Shown here piece after piece: positions 18,301 to 27,413 of a stretch of 64,000 nt of DNA. Made by a program: the position numbers and the translations under genes. The stretch spans positions 169,104 to 233,103 of the forward strand of contig SVJQ01000001.1 in the NCBI GenBank assembly GCA_015068905.1, written 5' to 3'. Source of the stretch: Oscillospiraceae bacterium. GTDB lineage: Bacteria; Bacillota; Clostridia; UBA1381; UBA9506. Below the pieces are notes generated by a model. That model did no database searches. It had not been told where the DNA came from and was given only the letters and a program-made list of their open reading frames with translations. Position 1 is the first letter of the stretch; every line of letters starts with the position of its first letter.

Positions 18301-19008
18301 GGTGCTCAGGGTCTTCTGTATTACAACTACTTTAACATGAAGGGTGAAGAAGGCAACGCACCCAGACCGTTCGAAGTAGAGTGGCCCATTTTAGTGAATG
18401 CGGTTGAAGAGATTGAAACCTTCTATCCCATGCTGTTATCAACTGATGCACCACCGAAGGTTAACTATGAAGCAGGCGACTGGTTCTGCCACATTGAAAA
18501 ACGTTATGATGGCAAATCCTATCTCTTTACCTGTAACAGAACCAGAAACACACAGACTGCTAAAATTCAGCTTGAGGGCGTGAAAACCATCCGCGGTCTG
18601 TATAGCGGCAAGACCTATGATGTAGACCAAAACGGCTGGTTTGAATATGAATACGGTCCCATTGGTGTAGAAGTGTTCGAAGTTGTTCAGAAGGATTATG
18701 CTTCTCCGGAATGCACCTTAAAATCCATCGGCTTTACAAACGGCAGCACAAGCTACATTGCTTCAAACCCCGGCGAGCAGTTCTCAAAAGTGTGGGATGT
18801 TACAGTTCCTGCCGGCGTAAACACTCTGCACTATGCAGCAAAAATTTCTGACAAAGCAACCTTGTATATTAACGACAAAGAGGTTTCTGCTACCGGTGAT
18901 ATTGACATTTCCGGCTTGAAAACCCTGAAGGTTAAAGTGGTTGCTGAGGATACACGATACGCAACTGATTATACTTATACAATTGTAAGGGGGGAGACCA
19001 ATGAATAA
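15343..19008 (+). CDS. SLH-anchored secreted glycosidase-like protein
   Basis: A 1221-residue exported protein. Order: signal peptide (1-25, ending AFA), a LamG-like beta domain (about 30-245), three SLH repeats (about 252-300, 312-365, 380-430; WAYDYVEELHTKGIINGRG, then PSDTVTREEFVKMAVG) for binding pyruvylated cell-wall polymer, a beta-sandwich of carbohydrate-binding type (about 455-625), an Ig-like segment, and a (beta/alpha)8 glycosidase-like domain (about 745-1105) opening with EYGRFIIDGKPTFFMGIYG. LGWYIADEQ (Glu872) is the likely acid/base, as in clan GH-A-like enzymes. A C-terminal cadherin-like or Ig-like domain ends the protein. The homologue at 27507 lacks SLH repeats. It heads a surface operon and overlaps the next gene by 8 bases. 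Substrate unknown. Confidence 0.82.
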   Translation: MFKKLTALLLVICLSIPMLCIGAFADEQAKLVVTDNFNNAAVTVQTSAFNGDNNRYTSDIMNVTRDAANRLLHGTTVSITEEGYEGRAMLISPAYTEEYGEVITERNFIPGQVFILDEKFNAAELSYQFCVKNRGEGDDEAVRLEAAYATVDHFTNHPGLTFYKDKIVMAGSETEFLYETDVWYTAKYVVENGGAKLCILSDAGEVLAQSAVAGEFPKVTVGFSNPKSAVKGFALAVDNAVVSRYRTGNQETTFSDVSIVHWAYDYVEELHTKGIINGRGNKVFAPSDTVTREEFVKMAVGTISETLSQSESAYTDVDMSAWYAPYVVTAEEIGLTPGISETEFGVGQVISREDVMVILDRILAEEQIAVDASSVGAFADQSKISAAALSSVQRVVAAGLIQGDDKNKVNPEAGLTRAEVCAVISRLDALVNPVIVEGDRLDQTRPAAFNPENLERKLLGMHDFEKGNVMASPDFSLTNYSGAKLDTNGNAYEGKASYRMAPGEGGTNSITFRVSGLDLKPGDAVLGIAHVKCTGLTDAVMRSGGTAHNKGVRGSIYYHNSTTGESTGHYQTYESIVRDRDWVTSIQYIDLTHEADSVTFTQYLSVVDQGTAWFDNIAIYKIAHDPFLEAYLETPTYKGLIYGEGGEGDINLTTSLLDYGVINLSDCVVNAKIVDENDNVLMQSQLTDLENEEELRITFSSKDLKMDNDYYLQMSLDDTTKDYQYSFREWILRKRPEDYRPNNYFDEYGRFIIDGKPTFFMGIYGMNYLYTTIDDLKGTPFKVLLPYGWTWFNANNVDGVITAGADHALLDYAHENGIKMLTGMGSFTYESATTSGYHTNIFKEPEDERKFYDAISKAMDHPAHLGWYIADEQSPARYGAIKEWETKVFSDNDLSAWTFNTFTYVNNARAEIRMADTSNCSSYLIFKGDGTDDISGVTDRLGGIFNAVPKGNRPLYATLQAGQFYSGLRGPDDMEYRNMAMQAICLGAQGLLYYNYFNMKGEEGNAPRPFEVEWPILVNAVEEIETFYPMLLSTDAPPKVNYEAGDWFCHIEKRYDGKSYLFTCNRTRNTQTAKIQLEGVKTIRGLYSGKTYDVDQNGWFEYEYGPIGVEVFEVVQKDYASPECTLKSIGFTNGSTSYIASNPGEQFSKVWDVTVPAGVNTLHYAAKISDKATLYINDKEVSATGDIDISGLKTLKVKVVAEDTRYATDYTYTIVRGETNE

Positions 19009-20764
19009 AAGAATCATTGCACTTATAACAAGCTTATTAATTCTGTGCTCGATGCTGGTTATTCCTGCATCAGCAGATGGCCTCAGCCCCATCACCTATG
19101 ATGGTGAACGTATTGAGATTGAGGCAACGGTAGATGCGCCGGAAGGCTCTTATGTTACCGTTATCGTTGGTAAACCCGGCACAACTCTTGCGCAGGTGCA
19201 GGCGGCAACAGCCGCTCAGCTTCTGCCTTTGGTTGAGTATATCGGGGTTTTCCCGGTGAGTGCGACCACTCCCAATTTAAATGCAACCATTGAACTGCGT
19301 GAAAATCTTGCCACAGGTACCTGTGAGGTTTACATCGCAACTATGACCACCGCTTTTTCAAAGCTGGGTGAGTTTGAAAACTTAAGCCGCCTTGAAATTG
19401 CAGGCATGGTTACAGCTTTCAACGAAACAGCAGTTGAAAGCTATGGTACTTTGTTTACTGACAATAACAAAATGTATCTGCGTGCATTTAACGCAGATGT
19501 AACAAGCTATGAAGCACTTGATACACAAGTGACTAACTTCTATTCCTTCTTAGTCGGCAAACGCCCCTTTGCGGCAGCTGCAGCAGGTGAAACTGATGTA
19601 GGCGTGCTGGTTAAGGCATTTAACGAAGGCATTGCTTTTGCAAGCCTCTCAGAAGCAACAGCAGAAGAGATTACCGAAGTTTCTTCCTTATTAAATAGTT
19701 ATAACACAAAATATTGGAATCTGGCACTTGGGGAGGATACACCCTATGGCAACCTGAGCCAGACCCAAAAGGACAGAATCTGTGCAGCAATCGGTAATGG
19801 AACCTATTATGATGCGGCAAGCCTAGAGAGCGACTTTAATACCCAGCTTGCTATCTCAGTCTTCTTAGAATGTGCGACAGAAATGGATCTGCTGTCTGCA
19901 ATGACAACCTATGGCAGCGTTTATCAGCTAGATGCAACCCTGATGCAGGACAGCCGTATTGACGAGTATTACACAACCATGATTCATAACGAAATGATTG
20001 CAAACAAGCATCTTGTTTCTGATGTATCCACCCTGCAGAGTGTCTACGCGCAGGCGATCAGCACCGTTTTAGCCGGTATTCCTGTAGTCGATGACGACGA
20101 TGACGACAGATACTACGGCAGCACCGGCGGAGGCGGTGGCGGTGGAGGTGGCATCATCATTAAAGATGATAAGAAGCCTTCGACCGATTTAGTGCCTGTT
20201 CCTGAAAAGAGCTTCTTTAGGGATGTAGCAGAGACACACTGGGCGTATGAAAATATTCAGAAACTGTATGACAAGAAAATTGTTTCCGGCAAAGGTGACG
20301 GTCAGTTTGCACCAAGCGATAACGTGACTCGCGAAGAATACGCTAAAATGATGGTTTTAGCCTTAGATAGCAGCATCACAGACAGCACGGTGTCATACAG
20401 CGATGTTAAGGCAGGCAGCTGGTATCAGCCCTATATTGCAACAGCTGTTCGTGACGGTTTAATCAATGGCTTAGGCGACGGAACCGTGGGCATTGGCAAG
20501 GCACTCAGCCGTGAAGATGCCGCTGTGATGATTGAACGTGCATTGACTCGTGAAGGTATTACCTTAAAGGATGCAGGTACTGCATTTGGCGATAACGACC
20601 AAATTGCAGATTATGCAAAATCAGCGGTCGGCAAGCTGGTGCAGACCGGTATTTTAACCGGCTATGGAGATAACACTTTTATGCCGAAGCAGACAATCAG
20701 CCGTGCTGAGGTTTGCACCGTGATTGTCAGAATGATTAATTTATTGGAAGGAGAGGGTAAATAA
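19001..20764 (+). CDS. Secreted SLH protein with poly-Asp/poly-Gly linker
   Basis: 587 residues: signal peptide (1-26), an Ig-like N-terminal domain (about 30-110), a helical region of repeated units (about 120-360), a striking linker VVDDDDDDRYYGSTGGGG with nine consecutive Gly, and three C-terminal SLH repeats (about 403-585; THWAYENIQKLYDKKIVSGKG). The ATG overlaps the upstream stop (ATGAATAA), implying coupled translation, and its own stop overlaps the next ATG (TAATG). A paralogue with the same architecture is encoded at 52588 and is likewise followed at once by a large partner. Probably a surface scaffold bound to the wall; it has no catalytic motif. Confidence 0.85.
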   Translation: MNKRIIALITSLLILCSMLVIPASADGLSPITYDGERIEIEATVDAPEGSYVTVIVGKPGTTLAQVQAATAAQLLPLVEYIGVFPVSATTPNLNATIELRENLATGTCEVYIATMTTAFSKLGEFENLSRLEIAGMVTAFNETAVESYGTLFTDNNKMYLRAFNADVTSYEALDTQVTNFYSFLVGKRPFAAAAAGETDVGVLVKAFNEGIAFASLSEATAEEITEVSSLLNSYNTKYWNLALGEDTPYGNLSQTQKDRICAAIGNGTYYDAASLESDFNTQLAISVFLECATEMDLLSAMTTYGSVYQLDATLMQDSRIDEYYTTMIHNEMIANKHLVSDVSTLQSVYAQAISTVLAGIPVVDDDDDDRYYGSTGGGGGGGGGIIIKDDKKPSTDLVPVPEKSFFRDVAETHWAYENIQKLYDKKIVSGKGDGQFAPSDNVTREEYAKMMVLALDSSITDSTVSYSDVKAGSWYQPYIATAVRDGLINGLGDGTVGIGKALSREDAAVMIERALTREGITLKDAGTAFGDNDQIADYAKSAVGKLVQTGILTGYGDNTFMPKQTISRAEVCTVIVRMINLLEGEGK

Positions 20765-23448
20765 TGTTAAAGCGTTTCGTATGTTTATTGCTTGCTGTTT
20801 CCTTATGTGCCATCCCCTTCGTTGTGCCTCATGCGGCTGAAGAGCTTGAAGTTCTTCCACAGAACATTGCTTTTCTGCAGGATTTGGGTATTTTAGAAGA
20901 AATCCCTGAAGTCGGCTTGTATGAGCGCAGAGTGTATTACACAAGAGAAAAGCTGGCAAAAACCCTTTCTATGATGCTTTTATCCAGTGAGCCTGTTATT
21001 ATTCAGGAACCGGAAATCAGAGACGTGGCAGGCAACGAATATATTAATTATATTGATTTTGTTGTTACCCAGGACCTGATGAAGCTGGATACAAAGCTAA
21101 TGTTCCATCCTAAAGACTATGTCACCCTTGATATGGCAGTCTATGGCATGGTGAACGCTTTGGAATATCATCCGCTGGCAGAGGAGTTAGGTGGCACAGC
21201 AGAGGCTTATTTATCTGTTGCGGTCGACATTGGCCTTCTGCGTAAGGTTGATATCAAAGACCCTGAACGTATTACGATTTTTGAACTGGGCGAAATGGTA
21301 GATAACGCAATGCGCATCACCCCTATGGTGCAAAAGGATGAAATTATCACCTGCATCAAGCCCACTCTTTTAGAGCAGAAAGAGCTGTTTAGAAAAAGCG
21401 GCCGTATTCTGGCGAATACAAATGTGGGCCTGTCAATTGACAAAGCACCCAGAGGGTATGTGAATATTGACGGCAAGCTCTATCCTACCAAGCTTGTGAT
21501 AGAAGACATTACCGTTGGTGCGATTGTTACCTATTACACACAAAAAATTGACAACAAAGAGCATGTTATCAGCTACTATGCAACCAGTGACGAAGGTGTT
21601 TTGTCCTTAGATGCAGACGAGATTGAGGGCATTTCCTTTACAGATTCAAGCGTCAAGCTGACCTACGACGAGGAAGAAGAGGCTGTGATTGACAGACGTG
21701 CATTTGTGCTGGTTAACGGCAAAAATTACAGCTTGACTCCTGAACTCTTTGACGTGTTTACAAGCGGTACTATCAATATGCGTGACAGTGATGACAACGG
21801 CACCTTTGATGTGGTTTATATGGACCTGTACCGGACAGAGGTTATCGGTGCAGTAGGTGCCGGTGCCAAGAACATCATCACAAAATATTACAACCAGTCT
21901 ATTAAGCTGGAGCCTGTTGGCGACGGTCTTCGCATTATTAAAGAAAACAAAGAGATTGATGTAAGCGAACTTGCAATCGGTCAGGTTATCAGCGTTAGCT
22001 GTGATGCCTTTACCATTAACGCAGGACAGCTGACATTTGACTATAACAATGCGACAAAGCTGACCATTCGTGTTTCTGACAAAACTGTTACCGGCGTGGT
22101 TACCCAGACAGTTGACGGCAGTAACTACATTGTGGTAGACGACATTAAATATGAAGCAAGTAGCTACCTTAAAAAGGCATATGACGATGGCAAGGTTTTT
22201 GCAGTTCAGCCCGGTCAGCCTGTTGTGCTTTACTTAGACATTTATGACAAGGTTATCACCCATGAGGTTAACTCTAAAGAAAACCTGATGGAATATGGCT
22301 ATCTGATTGACGCTGCCGTTAACACCCAGGGTCTTAACCAAAACCTGATGTTAAAACTTTTATGTGAAGACGGTAAAATCAGAATTTTTGATGCGGCTAA
22401 AACCTATCTGTTAAACGGCGTGACTGTGAAAAAGCACAGCTTAACAGGTAGCTACGGTGAAAATCTTGACACTCGTCAGCTCATTCGCTACCGCGTGCAA
22501 AATGAAATGGTGAAAGAGATTGATACCGTGCAGGTTAACCCCTTGGTTGAAAGCTCCAAAAACTCTTTAAGCCGTGACTATACCTCAGGCGCTACCAGCT
22601 TAAGCTACCGTTTCGGTAACTTCGGTTGGAAGGTTGTTATGTTGGCAACCACACCGGCATTTAACGTGCCCGACCCGTCAGCAACTGAGGTGGATGATTC
22701 ACAGTTTGTCCGTGTATCAACCGCCACAACGGTGCAGGATAAATCTTATAAAATTGATGCTTATGATATGGACGACCGCTTGGTTGCCGGCTGTATTTTA
22801 AGATATTCAGCAACAGCCGTTGCAAACTATGGCGATAAAGATGTGGTATATATGATTTCAGACGTATGCCGCGCCGTTGGCCCTGACGGATTGCCCACCA
22901 CACAGCTCACCCTGCTTGACAGTACTGAGGGTGGCGAAACCATCGTTTATTTTGCAGACGATGTTGACTGCCGCTTAAATCACGGCAAGCAGTATGGCAA
23001 TGCATCTGCAGAGCAGACCGGCAACGAGCTGACCGCAGCAGACTTTAAACGCGGTGACCTGATTCGTTACCTGCCGGATGATAATGGTATGGTTGCTAAC
23101 ATTGAGCGTGTATTCCGCTACAGCGCAAGTGAGCCTACAAAGCCTGTTGCTTACGGTTCAGGCGGTGCTTACGGCGTATCCTATTCAGCCTTTGCATACA
23201 ACGTTAACTTAGACTACTTAACTGTTTGTATGAACAAAAATGTGGCAAGTGCAACGCCTGAAGAGTTCTGCGCTATTCCCACATCCCGTTTCAAAACCGT
23301 ACCGGTTTATAATGTAAATGAGGATGAGGTATATCTGGAAAAAGACGTGTTTAACACACCGTCTTACTCAGGCGCATCCAACACAATGCTCTGGCTGCAG
23401 ACCTATACATCAGAAATCATGGGCGCTTTTGCCTATTGCTTGGATTGA
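20764..23448 (+). CDS. Large secreted SLH-like surface protein (partner of poly-Gly SLH protein)
   Basis: 894 residues with a signal peptide (1-24). N-terminal degenerate SLH-like repeats (about 35-215; NIAFLQDLGILEEIPEVGLY, INYIDFVVTQDLMKLD) are followed by a long series of beta-strand modules (about 225-880), such as GYVNIDGKLYPTKLVIEDIT and VTGVVTQTVDGSNYIVVDDI, resembling the small beta domains repeated in the S-layer protein at 42442. A homologue of similar size is encoded at 54232, also directly after a poly-Gly SLH protein; the shared region reads FDVVYMDLYRTEVIGAV here and VDLVQINEYTYDIVSAV there. No enzymatic motif is visible. Start coupling through TAATG suggests equal production with the partner, possibly a two-component surface layer. 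Confidence 0.8.
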   Translation: MLKRFVCLLLAVSLCAIPFVVPHAAEELEVLPQNIAFLQDLGILEEIPEVGLYERRVYYTREKLAKTLSMMLLSSEPVIIQEPEIRDVAGNEYINYIDFVVTQDLMKLDTKLMFHPKDYVTLDMAVYGMVNALEYHPLAEELGGTAEAYLSVAVDIGLLRKVDIKDPERITIFELGEMVDNAMRITPMVQKDEIITCIKPTLLEQKELFRKSGRILANTNVGLSIDKAPRGYVNIDGKLYPTKLVIEDITVGAIVTYYTQKIDNKEHVISYYATSDEGVLSLDADEIEGISFTDSSVKLTYDEEEEAVIDRRAFVLVNGKNYSLTPELFDVFTSGTINMRDSDDNGTFDVVYMDLYRTEVIGAVGAGAKNIITKYYNQSIKLEPVGDGLRIIKENKEIDVSELAIGQVISVSCDAFTINAGQLTFDYNNATKLTIRVSDKTVTGVVTQTVDGSNYIVVDDIKYEASSYLKKAYDDGKVFAVQPGQPVVLYLDIYDKVITHEVNSKENLMEYGYLIDAAVNTQGLNQNLMLKLLCEDGKIRIFDAAKTYLLNGVTVKKHSLTGSYGENLDTRQLIRYRVQNEMVKEIDTVQVNPLVESSKNSLSRDYTSGATSLSYRFGNFGWKVVMLATTPAFNVPDPSATEVDDSQFVRVSTATTVQDKSYKIDAYDMDDRLVAGCILRYSATAVANYGDKDVVYMISDVCRAVGPDGLPTTQLTLLDSTEGGETIVYFADDVDCRLNHGKQYGNASAEQTGNELTAADFKRGDLIRYLPDDNGMVANIERVFRYSASEPTKPVAYGSGGAYGVSYSAFAYNVNLDYLTVCMNKNVASATPEEFCAIPTSRFKTVPVYNVNEDEVYLEKDVFNTPSYSGASNTMLWLQTYTSEIMGAFAYCLD

Positions 23449-23453
23449 GGTGA

Positions 23454-24848
23454 ATGAATATGAAAAAGTTTTTAACAATATTTTTAGCCTGCGTGCTGAT
23501 GCTTTGTCCTATGTCATTTGCCTCAGCCGATGGGGCAGTAACCTATACGTCAGATTTTTCGGGCACAATTAGTACATCAGTTAATGAAGCTAACGGCATA
23601 ACGTCCTACAGCTATACTGATGATGTGTGGAAGATTGATACCGGCAGTGCCCAGGCAATGAGTTATTATTCTTGTCAGGTAACAGATGAAAGACTTACTC
23701 TGTCAATTGCAGACAATGTTTTGACAGCAACGGCTATCTCCCCGAAGGACAGTGCCCTGACCACCAAGAACATTACTTTTACGGATGAAATTGATACAGT
23801 TTATACCGTATTTAAGTTTTGTGTGGCATCCTCCGGCTATACCGGTCAGTGGATGATTGGCGCCGGCGCTGTTTCTACCAGTAATACAGACTATGGTTTG
23901 TTGGGTATTGGCGGAGACGGAAAGATTTATGAAATTATAGCTCCGAATCCCCATTTAGGTAGCGCCCGCACAGAAGTGGCATCTTACAGCTTTAACACTT
24001 GGTATACCACGGTGGTTAAAGTGACACCAGGTGCTTATTCTGCCACAATCTATAAGGCAGACGGCACCGTGCTTGCAACAAAAGAGATCATCAACGCTGC
24101 AGATAAGCAGTTTGCTGTTGCCCGTACTGATTTAATGTTCCGTTCTCATGTGGGAACCAACATTCCCCTTCAGCTTAAAGATGCTAAAATGATTGCAACC
24201 GGTTCTGCGGCAACGCCCGCACTCACCACCACGGATGTGGCAGAGGGCGATGATGGTGTTTCCCGTAAGCTGGATGTTACCTTTAACTCTAATGTGCTTT
24301 TAGATGCAGCATCTGTGACAGCGTCCCTGACAAAGGGTGGGGTAGATGCAGGGAATTACAAGGTTACCTGCCCTGACCCGTTTACCGTAAGGGTAGAGGG
24401 CAAAAATGCAGGCGGCGATGTGGTTCTTTTGGACCGTGATACCGAATACACCTTGCAGGTGGGTAGCTTTACCCCCATCACCTTTACAACAGAAGAGATG
24501 CACATGGTGACAGATGCCGACCTCACCATTGATGCGCTGGCAGCTGATGATACTGTGGCAGATGATGACATTGCGACCCTTGCAGCAGGTAAGGTAAAGG
24601 TTCACCTTTCTGTAACAGACCCCCTATCATATCCCAGCTTTTCAGGCAGAATGATGGCGGTGCTCTATACAGAAAGCGGTCATTTGGCATGGCTTGACTA
24701 TGCAGACCTTTCCGGTGCTGATTTTGCAGACTTAAATGCAATCTTTACCCTGCCGGAGATACCTGCAAACGCACAGCTTAAGGTATATCTCTTCGATAAC
24801 GAAAACATCTATGCACCGGTTTGCGCACCGGTAACCTTTGGCTCCTAA
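23454..24848 (+). CDS. Secreted protein with LamG-like N-terminal module and Ig-like domain
   Basis: 464 residues: signal peptide (1-25, ending ASA), a ConA/LamG-like module (about 30-240; YTDDVWKIDTGSAQAM, FKFCVASSGYTGQWMIGAG, FNTWYTTVVKV), a bacterial Ig-like domain of the SbsA/Big_5 type (about 260-350; SRKLDVTFNSNVLLDAASV, DTEYTLQVG), and a C-terminal beta domain (about 355-464; MMAVLYTESGHLAWLDYAD, LKVYLFDNENIYAPVC). The same three-part arrangement recurs in the next two secreted proteins. No catalytic motif was seen, so glycan binding is the likeliest role. AGGTGA overlaps the preceding stop codon. No SLH repeats; release or non-covalent retention. Confidence 0.8.
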   Translation: MNMKKFLTIFLACVLMLCPMSFASADGAVTYTSDFSGTISTSVNEANGITSYSYTDDVWKIDTGSAQAMSYYSCQVTDERLTLSIADNVLTATAISPKDSALTTKNITFTDEIDTVYTVFKFCVASSGYTGQWMIGAGAVSTSNTDYGLLGIGGDGKIYEIIAPNPHLGSARTEVASYSFNTWYTTVVKVTPGAYSATIYKADGTVLATKEIINAADKQFAVARTDLMFRSHVGTNIPLQLKDAKMIATGSAATPALTTTDVAEGDDGVSRKLDVTFNSNVLLDAASVTASLTKGGVDAGNYKVTCPDPFTVRVEGKNAGGDVVLLDRDTEYTLQVGSFTPITFTTEEMHMVTDADLTIDALAADDTVADDDIATLAAGKVKVHLSVTDPLSYPSFSGRMMAVLYTESGHLAWLDYADLSGADFADLNAIFTLPEIPANAQLKVYLFDNENIYAPVCAPVTFGS

Positions 24849-24902
24849 AAATTTTACTGCTTTGCAGTTTTATTATAAATTTATTATATAGGAGGAATTA
24901 AA

Positions 24903-27263
24903 ATGGTAAAAAAAGTTTTATCCTTTTTCCTGGCAACAATGCTGATGATGTCAGTATTGTCAGTGTCTGCCTCGACAGGTACAGTAGCAACATCCGGTTT
25001 TGATGGTACATTGTCAACCACAACAAATGAGGAAACAGAAGTTGTTACTTACAGCTACACTGATGATGTTTGGAACATCACAAATTCCGGTGCTTACAGA
25101 GCACTTGGTACGACAGGACTTCTGACATCTGAGAGTGTAGCACTAGAAATAGTGAATGAATCTGCTGAATCAAGCAATAAGGTTCTTCAGGCAACACAGC
25201 TCGTAGGTACACCTGGCACAGATTTCGCTAAAAACGACTCTTCGCTTAGTACCAATGCAGTAGCTTTGGCAGAAAACGATACGGTATATATATCTTTTGA
25301 TTTTAAAGTCCCTGCCGGAAATACAGAACGCTGGATGATTGGTGCCGGTGGTGTGCAAAGCACAGGAAGCTGGCAATATAGAGACCAAACCTTATTTGTT
25401 CTTTATAATGGCAAGATCTATGACCCAAAAGATACCTTGGGAAACTATGACTCAACAACGGGCGTTTCTTACCAGAAGGATAAATGGTACACTGTTCAGA
25501 TTGCAGTTAATGCAGCCGGCGTCAGTGGCTACATTTATGATGAAACAGGCTGCATAGCAGACTATAGCAAAACAGTAAGTACATATACTGTTGGATGTGC
25601 CAGCGTTGGCTTTACTGATCAGTATACAGAACCTGCAGGTGCTAAAATTCAGCTTGATAATGCTAAAATGTATACTGTAAATTCCGCAACCCACGGAGTA
25701 GAGGTTGTTTCTTCTCCTCAGGCTGTAACTGAAGCAACAGATGTGAATCCGACCTTTACGCTGAAATTTGACCAGCCGGTGAATACGACCGGTATTACCC
25801 TGACACCGGCAGGCGGCGAACCTGTTGATGTTGCCGTTAACGCTCTTACGCCTGAAACATTGCAGGTATCTGCAACCGGTCTTGCTAAGGGTGAAACCTA
25901 TACCTTAAGCTGGGCAAATGTAACCGGTATGGCAGGCAACAGCCTGGCTGACAGCGAAACCACATCTGTTACCTATGCGACAACAGCTATCAATCCTGTC
26001 ACAATTGATTACATTGACAACTTTACCGGTGCAACTGTTACGGACAACACATATACAAGTGATGTTTGGAAACTGACCGATAGTGAAGCAACTGCACTAT
26101 GCTCCAGAAAAGCTAATGTAACTAAAGCCATTGTATCGGATGAAGGAAACAGTATGCTGCAGATTTCTCAGTTGCCCTCTGCTTCAAGCAAGGACCATAT
26201 GTTGCCGATGAACCGTGCGAAACAGAACTCGTTAGCTGCCAACGAAACAGTTTATGGTATCTTCAGTTTTAAGGTTCCTGCAACAACCGGTGATGGTCAG
26301 TTCCATCTTGGTGCTTCCGAGTCTGCGGTTATGCGGTTGGTTGTGAGTAAGACCTATAATAAAATAAATGCCTATGGTGTTGATGCTTGGCATGGCGGTC
26401 AGGTAGGAGATTTAGTAGAACTTTCGCTGGGTCAGTGGTATACAGCAGTGATTAAAATTAACACGACCAGTGTAAGTGCGTATATCTATGATGCTAATGG
26501 CATTTTAAAACAGGATCATTCAAAGAGCGTTACATCTGTTATAGCCGTTCCGACAATTTTTGATATGGCGACAACCGGCGACAATAATGCTATAATGTTA
26601 GTTGATGACAGCCGTTATATGGTCGTAACGAATGACAACACAATGGAACTGGAAGAAAGCAGCATTGCAGCTAATGCAACCAATGTAGAGCTGCTGGATC
26701 AGACAGTTGACCTTAAGTTTGATATGCCGATTGCAGATTCTGCAGTAAACGGTATTACCTTAAATGGCGAGGCTGTTACAGCAGTTAAAACAGCATATGA
26801 TTCTGTTCGTGTAACCCTGCCGGCAGTATTAGCACCGAACACGCCTTACACCTTAAGCTTTGCAAATGTAACCGGTATGTCCGGCAACAGCTTGTATGGC
26901 GCAAAGACCTTAAGCTTTACTACAAAGGCAGTAGAGGACGACCTGATTGTTACCGGTCTTGATAAGCTGAGAAATAACAGTGGTGATGTGGCACCCGGTC
27001 AGTCGATTGCGGTTACAAACGTTGGCGCAGCAAAAACAGATGTTGACTTTATCGTTGCGTTCTACAGTGCAGCAGACAAACTGATTGGTGCACAGTGGGT
27101 AACTGATGTTGACTTCGGTGCTCAGGCTAAAGCTCAGTTGCAGCTTGCTAATGATGGCTATGTATACCGTGGCGTTAACGGTATCCGCGTGTTTGCCTTT
27201 ACTGCAGACAGCGAATTAAAGCCCGTCTTTAGCGGTGCAACCTACGGCAATCTTTGGGACTAA
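24903..27263 (+). CDS. Secreted protein with two LamG-like plus SbsA-Ig repeats
   Basis: 786 residues: signal peptide (1-24), module A1 (about 28-255; YSYTDDVWNITNSGAYRAL, VYISFDFKVPAGNTERWMIG), Ig1 (about 265-360; NPTFTLKFDQPVNTTGITLT, YTLSWANVTGMAGNSL), module A2 (about 370-575; NTYTSDVWKLTDSEATALC, VYGIFSFKVPATTGDGQFHLG), Ig2 (about 580-675; VDLKFDMPIADSAVNGITLN, YTLSFANVTGMSGNSL), and a C-terminal beta domain (about 680-786; DFIVAFYSAADKLIGAQW, IRVFAFTADSELKPVFSG). It is therefore an internal duplication of the layout of its upstream neighbour. Probably a multivalent glycan-binding surface protein. AGGAGG precedes the ATG. A long hairpin follows at 27284. Confidence 0.82.
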   Translation: MVKKVLSFFLATMLMMSVLSVSASTGTVATSGFDGTLSTTTNEETEVVTYSYTDDVWNITNSGAYRALGTTGLLTSESVALEIVNESAESSNKVLQATQLVGTPGTDFAKNDSSLSTNAVALAENDTVYISFDFKVPAGNTERWMIGAGGVQSTGSWQYRDQTLFVLYNGKIYDPKDTLGNYDSTTGVSYQKDKWYTVQIAVNAAGVSGYIYDETGCIADYSKTVSTYTVGCASVGFTDQYTEPAGAKIQLDNAKMYTVNSATHGVEVVSSPQAVTEATDVNPTFTLKFDQPVNTTGITLTPAGGEPVDVAVNALTPETLQVSATGLAKGETYTLSWANVTGMAGNSLADSETTSVTYATTAINPVTIDYIDNFTGATVTDNTYTSDVWKLTDSEATALCSRKANVTKAIVSDEGNSMLQISQLPSASSKDHMLPMNRAKQNSLAANETVYGIFSFKVPATTGDGQFHLGASESAVMRLVVSKTYNKINAYGVDAWHGGQVGDLVELSLGQWYTAVIKINTTSVSAYIYDANGILKQDHSKSVTSVIAVPTIFDMATTGDNNAIMLVDDSRYMVVTNDNTMELEESSIAANATNVELLDQTVDLKFDMPIADSAVNGITLNGEAVTAVKTAYDSVRVTLPAVLAPNTPYTLSFANVTGMSGNSLYGAKTLSFTTKAVEDDLIVTGLDKLRNNSGDVAPGQSIAVTNVGAAKTDVDFIVAFYSAADKLIGAQWVTDVDFGAQAKAQLQLANDGYVYRGVNGIRVFAFTADSELKPVFSGATYGNLWD

Positions 27264-27283
27264 TCCCGACTTATGATTTTTAT

Positions 27284-27313
27284 AATCCGGCGGTGGTTTT
27301 CCACCGCCGGATT
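27284..27313 (+). repeat. Perfect 13-bp hairpin after the 24903 gene
   Basis: AATCCGGCGGTGG, loop TTTT, CCACCGCCGGATT. GC-rich and perfect, about 20 bases after the stop codon, but without a T-run on either side. It may be a terminator of weak type or an mRNA 3'-end stabiliser. Confidence 0.7.
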
Positions 27314-27413
27314 GTAGAAATACCCTGCGTAAAAGGTTTTTATGAGGGCTTTTAGAGCCTTGATAAAAGTTTTTTGCTTTTATAAAAAACTATATGGCTT
27401 TGAAATATAACAA

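Noticed and set aside
20100-20155. Simple-sequence tract (GAC and GGC repeats) as a phase-variation repeat
   Set aside because: It encodes an in-frame Asp/Gly linker in units of three bases; length change would not shift the frame.
24849-24902. Terminator between the 23454 and 24903 genes
   Set aside because: ACTGC/GCAGT gives only a five-base stem in AT-rich sequence; too weak to call.
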